9,670 bases of DNA from Candidatus Zixiibacteriota bacterium (GTDB lineage Bacteria > Zixibacteria > MSB-5A5 > JAABVY01). The notes beneath the pieces are model-generated. The model made no database searches. It was given only the letters and a program-made list of their open reading frames with translations, and had not been told where the DNA came from. Shown in pieces: positions 5,600-9,670 of this stretch; positions within the stretch are counted from its first letter, which is position 1; each line of letters opens with the position of its first letter. The DNA is taken from assembly GCA_014730285.1 (NCBI GenBank), contig WJIM01000045.1, positions 1 through 9,670 of the forward strand. Reading direction: 5' to 3'. The translations under genes were made by a program, and so were the position numbers.

Positions 5600-6817
5600 A
5601 TGAGCGATTCTACTATGGAATTTTCAAATGAAGTGATAACAAAATGGCCGTTTTCGGACAGAGCGTCTGCAATAAAGGCTAATGTTATTAGAGAGATTTT
5701 AAAGATATCATCACGACCCGGGATCATCAATTTCGCGGGCGGTCTGCCTGCGGCGGAGCTCTTTCCGGAAACGCATTTAAAAGCGGCTTCTGAGAAGGTC
5801 TTTGAGAAACATGGTCCCAAGGCTTTGCAATATTCTCTGACCCAGGGAATTATGGAGCTCAGGGAGATTCTGGCCGAACGGGCCTCGACTCCTGAGATGA
5901 AATTCAATTCCGATTCGATTCAGATTACCACCGGTTCTCAGCAGGCTCTGGATCTGATCGGAAGGGCCTTTATCAATCCGGGCGATTATGTCCTGACCGA
6001 AGCGCCCACATATCTGGGTGCACTTAGCGCCTTCAATTTCTATAATGCACGTTACTGCACTGTGCCTATGGATGAGGAGGGGATGATCGTTGAGATGGCC
6101 GAGGAGAAGATCAAGGAATGCAAGCCCAAGCTGATTTATGTTGTGCCGAATTTCCAGAATCCCTCCGGCATAACCATGAGTGGCAAAAGAAGAGAGGCGT
6201 TGGTGGACATCGCCGCCAAATACCAGATTCCGATTATCGATGATAATCCTTATGGCGAACTTCGTTATTCTGGCGATCCCGCACCGTCTTTAAAGACTCT
6301 GGGCGGCAATGCTGTAATTAGTCTGGGAACATTCTCCAAGATTATTTCGCCGGGTGTCAGAATCGGCTGGGTAGCGGCCTGTCCCGAAGTGGCTTCTATG
6401 ATTGAGCGGGTCAAGCAGTCGACTGATCTTCACAGCACGACCTTTACACAGTATCTGGTCTATGAGTATATCATGGCCGGACACCTCGACAACCATATCG
6501 AGCTGATAAAGAAGGAATACCGCAAGCGCCGGGATATTATGCTCAATACGATGGCCAATGAGTTCCCTCGGGATGTAAAGTTCACGCGTCCGCAGGGCGG
6601 GCTCTTCCTCTGGATCACACTTCCTGCGGGAATAAGCGCGAGTGAAGTTTTCGATAAGGCTGTCGATGCCGGTGTGGCATGTGTGCCCGGCAAGCCGTTC
6701 TACCCGCATAATGATAATGACCAGAGCTTCCGCGTAAACTTCTGTCATGCCTCGGAAGATAATATTGTCGAGGGTATCAGGCGCCTGGCCTCTGTTTTGA
6801 ATGAGGTTGTGGTATAA
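5600..6817 (+). CDS. PLP-dependent aminotransferase, class I/II (LysN / 2-aminoadipate or aromatic aminotransferase type)
   Basis: A 405-residue fold-type I aminotransferase. INFAGGLPAAELFP, then ALQYSLTQG (Tyr78), then PNFQNPSG (Asn187), then IDDNPYGELRYSG (Asp215 facing the PLP ring nitrogen, Tyr218), then SLGTFSKIISPGVRIGW (Lys247 as Schiff-base lysine), then FRVNF (Arg378 for the substrate carboxylate). This motif set is typical of the LysN/KAT/MocR-type subgroup acting on 2-aminoadipate, aromatic or branched amino acids; it lacks the fused GntR domain of MocR regulators. Exact substrate specificity cannot be read from sequence. The ATG at 5600 is preferred because CCGGAGG (5587-5593) lies 6 bases before it; the earlier ATG (5525), which would overlap dinB, has no such site and adds 25 unlikely residues. 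A strong terminator follows. The next gene is dapF, so a role in lysine metabolism is possible but unproven. Confidence 0.93.
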   Translation: MSDSTMEFSNEVITKWPFSDRASAIKANVIREILKISSRPGIINFAGGLPAAELFPETHLKAASEKVFEKHGPKALQYSLTQGIMELREILAERASTPEMKFNSDSIQITTGSQQALDLIGRAFINPGDYVLTEAPTYLGALSAFNFYNARYCTVPMDEEGMIVEMAEEKIKECKPKLIYVVPNFQNPSGITMSGKRREALVDIAAKYQIPIIDDNPYGELRYSGDPAPSLKTLGGNAVISLGTFSKIISPGVRIGWVAACPEVASMIERVKQSTDLHSTTFTQYLVYEYIMAGHLDNHIELIKKEYRKRRDIMLNTMANEFPRDVKFTRPQGGLFLWITLPAGISASEVFDKAVDAGVACVPGKPFYPHNDNDQSFRVNFCHASEDNIVEGIRRLASVLNEVVV

Positions 6818-6840
6818 GATAAAATTGAGAAATTTCTATG

Positions 6841-6866
6841 AAGCCCCGTTTAGCGGGGCTTTTTTT
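6841..6866 (+). terminator. Rho-independent terminator after the aminotransferase gene
   Basis: AAGCCCCG / CGGGGCTT (6841-6848 and 6854-6861) form a perfect 8-bp stem with a 5-base loop, running straight into a T-tract to 6866. It starts 24 bases after the aminotransferase stop and separates it from the dapF transcription unit. Confidence 0.93.
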
Positions 6867-6923
6867 ATGCTTGCAGAATCTTTATTATTTTTCAATATTG
6901 GCTCTTAGGATCGAGATGAAAAT

Positions 6924-7769
6924 ATGAGGAAACTTCAGTTTACGAAAATGCACGGCCTGGGCAACGACTTTATCTTCGTGGATGGGATCGTGAGAAAGCT
7001 CCCACGCCTGAAATGGTCTAATCTTGCGGTCAAAATCTGCGAACGGTTGACCGGTGTCGGCGCAGACGGCCTGATCCTCATGTTGCCCTCACGTAAAGCG
7101 GATTTCAGGATGCGGATTTTCAATTCTGACGGCAGCGAGGCTGAGATGTGCGGCAACGGCTTCCGCTGTATGATCCGGTATTTACACGATAACCGATACA
7201 CTTCCAGGAAAAAGATTCCGGTGCAAACATTGGCTGGTTCTATCACCGGAGCAGTTGTTAAATCATCGAAATCCGATTTTCGGGTAAGGGTGGCAATGGG
7301 AAGCCCGGAGTTTAAGGCCGAAAAGATTCCGGTTAAAATATCCGGGTCGGTGTTGGTTGATGGAAAGATCAAGATCGGATCGGATTCATATATCGTGACT
7401 GCCGTTTCGATGGGAAACCCTCATGCGGTCTTGTTTATGGACTCATTGAAGATGGACTGGCGCTCTCTGGGTGCGCAGCTTGAGTTGCATAAGAGGTTTC
7501 CTGAGAGGGCCAATGTTGAGTTCGTGAAAGTGATAAATCGCAAAAAAATCGAGATGATAAGCTGGGAGAGAGGTGCGGGACCGACTATGGCCTCAGGCAC
7601 AGGAGCCTCGGCGGCGGTTGCAGCGGGTATCAAAACCGGACGGCTTGACCACAAGGTTGAGGTTAAATTCGAGCTGGGATCGCTTATTATAGAGTATGAT
7701 GAAGAAGAGAACCAGATTTATAAGACCGGTCCGGCGGAATACTCCTTCTCGGGAACTTACCATTACTGA
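6924..7769 (+). CDS. dapF: Diaminopimelate epimerase (DapF) with Ser replacing the second catalytic Cys
   Basis: A 281-residue protein of normal DapF length that would interconvert LL- and meso-diaminopimelate for lysine and peptidoglycan synthesis. FTKMHGLGNDFIFVD opens domain 1; FNSDGSEAEMCGNGFRC carries catalytic Cys76. VSMGNPHAVLF and WERGAGPTMASGTGASA belong to domain 2. In characterised enzymes the last motif reads G-E-T-x-A-C-G-[ST]-G, and its Cys is the second acid/base thiol. Here it reads G-P-T-M-A-S-G-T-G, so Ser224 (codon TCA) replaces Cys and Pro220 replaces the usual Glu. Activity may be altered, or another residue may act. The start is set by conservation; the Shine-Dalgarno site is weak (AGGA 6907-6910, 13 bases away). 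The terminator upstream makes it the start of a new unit, probably with argS and the aroA-like gene. Confidence 0.93.
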   Translation: MRKLQFTKMHGLGNDFIFVDGIVRKLPRLKWSNLAVKICERLTGVGADGLILMLPSRKADFRMRIFNSDGSEAEMCGNGFRCMIRYLHDNRYTSRKKIPVQTLAGSITGAVVKSSKSDFRVRVAMGSPEFKAEKIPVKISGSVLVDGKIKIGSDSYIVTAVSMGNPHAVLFMDSLKMDWRSLGAQLELHKRFPERANVEFVKVINRKKIEMISWERGAGPTMASGTGASAAVAAGIKTGRLDHKVEVKFELGSLIIEYDEEENQIYKTGPAEYSFSGTYHY

Positions 7770-7789
7770 TCTGTATTCATTGGTTTTTG

Positions 7790-7818
7790 TTGATTTAAGA
7801 ACGATTTTAAATTATAGA
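7790..7818 (+). promoter_or_regulatory. Possible promoter for argS
   Basis: TTGATT (7790-7795), a 17-base spacer and TATAGA (7813-7818) match four of six bases in each hexamer. The -10 ends only 10 bases before the argS ATG, which would give an almost leaderless transcript. This is consistent with the lack of a Shine-Dalgarno site there. Weak evidence. Confidence 0.25.
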
Positions 7819-7828
7819 AAATAGCGTT

Positions 7829-9538
7829 ATGAATGATTTTATACTGGATGATATAGGGGCGCTTTTAAAAGATGCGGTTGATGCCTCGGAAGATGTGATA
7901 AAGCGCAATATCGAGCTTCCAAAAGTCAAAGAGCACGGCGATTTCGCATTTCCCGCATTTTTTCTGGCAAAAATAATGCGTATGCCGCCGCCCAAAATCG
8001 CGCAGGAGATATTATCGAAAATAGAGGATTTGCTGCCGTTTGGCAGTATAGAGTCTGCCGAGGTGGCGGGGCCGTATCTTAATTTAAAAATTTCTCCTCA
8101 GATATTATCGAAAAAGCTTCTGGCGGAAATCTTTGATCAGGGGCAGAAGTTCAGTTCCTCGGATGAGGGCCGGGGACGCAATCTCACTATCGATTTATCC
8201 TCGCCCAATATCGCCAAGCCGTTTCATGTGGGACATCTACGTTCAACGGTGGTCGGAAGCTGCCTGTACCGGCTGTTCGAAAAACTGGGCTATAATTGCA
8301 TCGGCATAAATCATCTGGGCGACTGGGGCACACAGTTTGGCAAGTTGATTGTCGCATACAAGAAATTCGGCACTGAAAAGTTGTTTGAGAAGGAGCCGAT
8401 TTTTGCCTTGCTCGATCTCTATATTCGTTTTCATAAAGAGGCCAAAGATGATTCCTCGCTCGAGGATCAGGCGCGTGGGGAATTCAAAAAGCTTGAGCGC
8501 GGCGATCCCGAGGCAACCGAAATCTGGAAAACATTTTACCAGTACAGTCTTGAGGAATATAAACGCATCTACGGCATCCTAAACGCCACAATCGACGAGT
8601 ACACCGGCGAGTCGTTTTATAACGACAAAATGGAAGATGCCCTGAAGCTATTAGAGCAGAAAAGGCTGACCCAAATCAGTCAGGATGCCCTTATTGTCGA
8701 TCTTGAAGAATACGGTCTGGGAGCCGCGCTTTTGAAAAAATCGGATGAAGCGACCTTGTACCTGACCCGCGACCTGGCGGCAATTTTATACCGCAAAGAG
8801 ACATTTGACTTCGCGAAAATGCTTTATGTGGTCGGTTCCGCTCAGGCTCTGCATTTCAAACAGCTCTTTAAAATAGTTGAGCTTCTGGGATTCAACTGGC
8901 ACGAAAGCTGCCATCATGTGGAGTTTGGATGGATCAAATTCGGCAAGGAGATGATGTCGACTCGTGAGGGCAATATCGTTTTCTTAAATGATGTGATAAA
9001 CCGTGCCAAGGAGCTTGCAAAGGAGATCATTCTCGAGAAGAACCCGGATATCGAGGATGTCGATAAGGCGGCCTTATATATAGGTGTGGGCGCTGTGATT
9101 TATGCCGACCTGGCAGTCAGGCGAAATCACGATATTAATTTTAGCTGGGAGGATGCGCTTAATTTCGACGGCAACACCGGCCCGTATTTACAATATACTC
9201 ATGCGCGACTTGCCAGCCTTGAAAGGAAATTCGGTAAAGAGATCATTTCTGATATAGATTTCAGCCTTTTAAAAGAACCCGAAGAAAAACAGCTCATGTT
9301 GACTTTGTACCGATTCCCGCAGAAGCTAAAACTGGCCGCCGAGGAATATGAACCGGCGGTGATATGCGGATATCTGTACGAGCTTTCGCAGAACCTGAAC
9401 AGCTTCTACCAGAAACACAGAGTGATAACAGATGATACAACGCTTACCAATGCGCGCATGCTTCTTATGAGATGTGTGCGTATCGTGATGAGCGAGGGAC
9501 TGAAAATACTCGGACTTGAGCCAATGGAAAGAATGTGA
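7829..9538 (+). CDS. argS: Arginyl-tRNA synthetase
   Basis: A complete 569-residue class I synthetase that charges tRNA-Arg with arginine using ATP. The N-terminal Add-1-type tRNA-binding domain (about 1-110) contains HGDFAFPAFFLAK and AGPYLNLKI. The catalytic domain begins IDLSSPNIAKPFHVGHLRST, with the HIGH signature as HVGH (133-136), then NHLGDWGTQFGKL. YLTRDLAAILYR and YVVGSAQALHFKQLF follow. MMSTREG (375-381) stands in the KMSKS position. DGNTGPYLQYTHARLASL leads into the alpha-helical anticodon-binding (DALR) domain, ending MSEGLKILGLEPMERM. All expected domains are present. No clear Shine-Dalgarno site precedes the ATG, so the mRNA may be near-leaderless or coupled to dapF 59 bases upstream. 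The stop overlaps the next ATG by one base (TGATG). Confidence 0.97.
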   Translation: MNDFILDDIGALLKDAVDASEDVIKRNIELPKVKEHGDFAFPAFFLAKIMRMPPPKIAQEILSKIEDLLPFGSIESAEVAGPYLNLKISPQILSKKLLAEIFDQGQKFSSSDEGRGRNLTIDLSSPNIAKPFHVGHLRSTVVGSCLYRLFEKLGYNCIGINHLGDWGTQFGKLIVAYKKFGTEKLFEKEPIFALLDLYIRFHKEAKDDSSLEDQARGEFKKLERGDPEATEIWKTFYQYSLEEYKRIYGILNATIDEYTGESFYNDKMEDALKLLEQKRLTQISQDALIVDLEEYGLGAALLKKSDEATLYLTRDLAAILYRKETFDFAKMLYVVGSAQALHFKQLFKIVELLGFNWHESCHHVEFGWIKFGKEMMSTREGNIVFLNDVINRAKELAKEIILEKNPDIEDVDKAALYIGVGAVIYADLAVRRNHDINFSWEDALNFDGNTGPYLQYTHARLASLERKFGKEIISDIDFSLLKEPEEKQLMLTLYRFPQKLKLAAEEYEPAVICGYLYELSQNLNSFYQKHRVITDDTTLTNARMLLMRCVRIVMSEGLKILGLEPMERM

Positions 9539-9670
9539 TGAAAAAAGCAGCGATCGATCCCGGCAAACTACTAAACATTCCCGGCTCCAAAAGCCATACA
9601 TTGAATGCCATAGCGGTGGCATTGAAGACGAATAAAGAACTGGTAATAGGCAATCCATATCCAAAGATTG
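9538..9670 (+). CDS. EPSP synthase-like (AroA family) protein, N-terminal part (3' end outside window)
   Basis: The first 44 codons are visible; the gene runs off the right edge. IPGSKSHTLNAIAVALKTNKELVIGNP matches the opening of enolpyruvyl transferases of the AroA family (P-[GP]-S-K-S, then a helix and the N-P strand). Lys18 and Ser19 align with Lys22 and Ser23 of E. coli AroA, which contact shikimate-3-phosphate and PEP. The residue equivalent to E. coli Arg27 appears to be Asn23, so this is a divergent member; a paralogue with another role is possible. MurA is less likely because its N-terminal GAKNA pattern is absent. It shares a TGATG stop-start junction with argS, implying coupling; a weak GGAAAG lies in the argS 3' end. 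Confidence 0.7.
   Translation, partial: MKKAAIDPGKLLNIPGSKSHTLNAIAVALKTNKELVIGNPYPKI

Noticed and set aside
1..9670. Mobile elements, CRISPR arrays, tRNA or rRNA genes
   Set aside because: No transposase or integrase frame, no regularly spaced direct repeats, and no cloverleaf or rRNA-like stretch was found on either strand.

Overview
The window carries ordinary bacterial chromosomal genes on both strands, with tight spacing, recognisable Shine-Dalgarno sites and rho-independent terminators. The GWxTD-domain protein and two secreted DUF1573 proteins suggest the FCB superphylum or a related candidate phylum (Zixibacteria-like). This is inferred from gene content only; there is no rRNA or other phylogenetic marker. 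TGA is an ordinary stop here, ending dapF and argS at normal family length.

Layout. Positions 2-583 (+) hold the 3' end of a GWxTD-domain gene. It converges on a bidirectional terminator with a DUF1573 gene at 645-1427 (-). A second DUF1573 paralogue lies upstream on the same strand (1604-2536, -) with its own terminator. Its frame is intact except for one in-frame TGA, which sits exactly where the paralogue and the family have the first Cys of the conserved C-G-C-T motif. SECIS-like hairpins follow the TGA. This is the most striking feature of the window: a candidate selenocysteine-containing DUF1573 protein (U-G-C-T).

Positions 2640-5537 (+) form a DNA-damage block: a lexA promoter with a CTG-N10-CAG operator inside it, lexA, a small protein resembling DUF6504, a DinB/YfiT-type four-helix protein, and DNA polymerase IV. 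No terminator is visible between these genes, so they may be one LexA-controlled unit.

Positions 5600-9670 (+) are housekeeping and amino-acid metabolism: a fold-type I PLP aminotransferase closed by a strong terminator, then dapF (with Ser in place of the second catalytic Cys), argS, and the first 44 codons of a divergent EPSP synthase-like gene that overlaps the argS stop by one base.

No tRNA, rRNA, CRISPR array, insertion sequence or phage element was seen.
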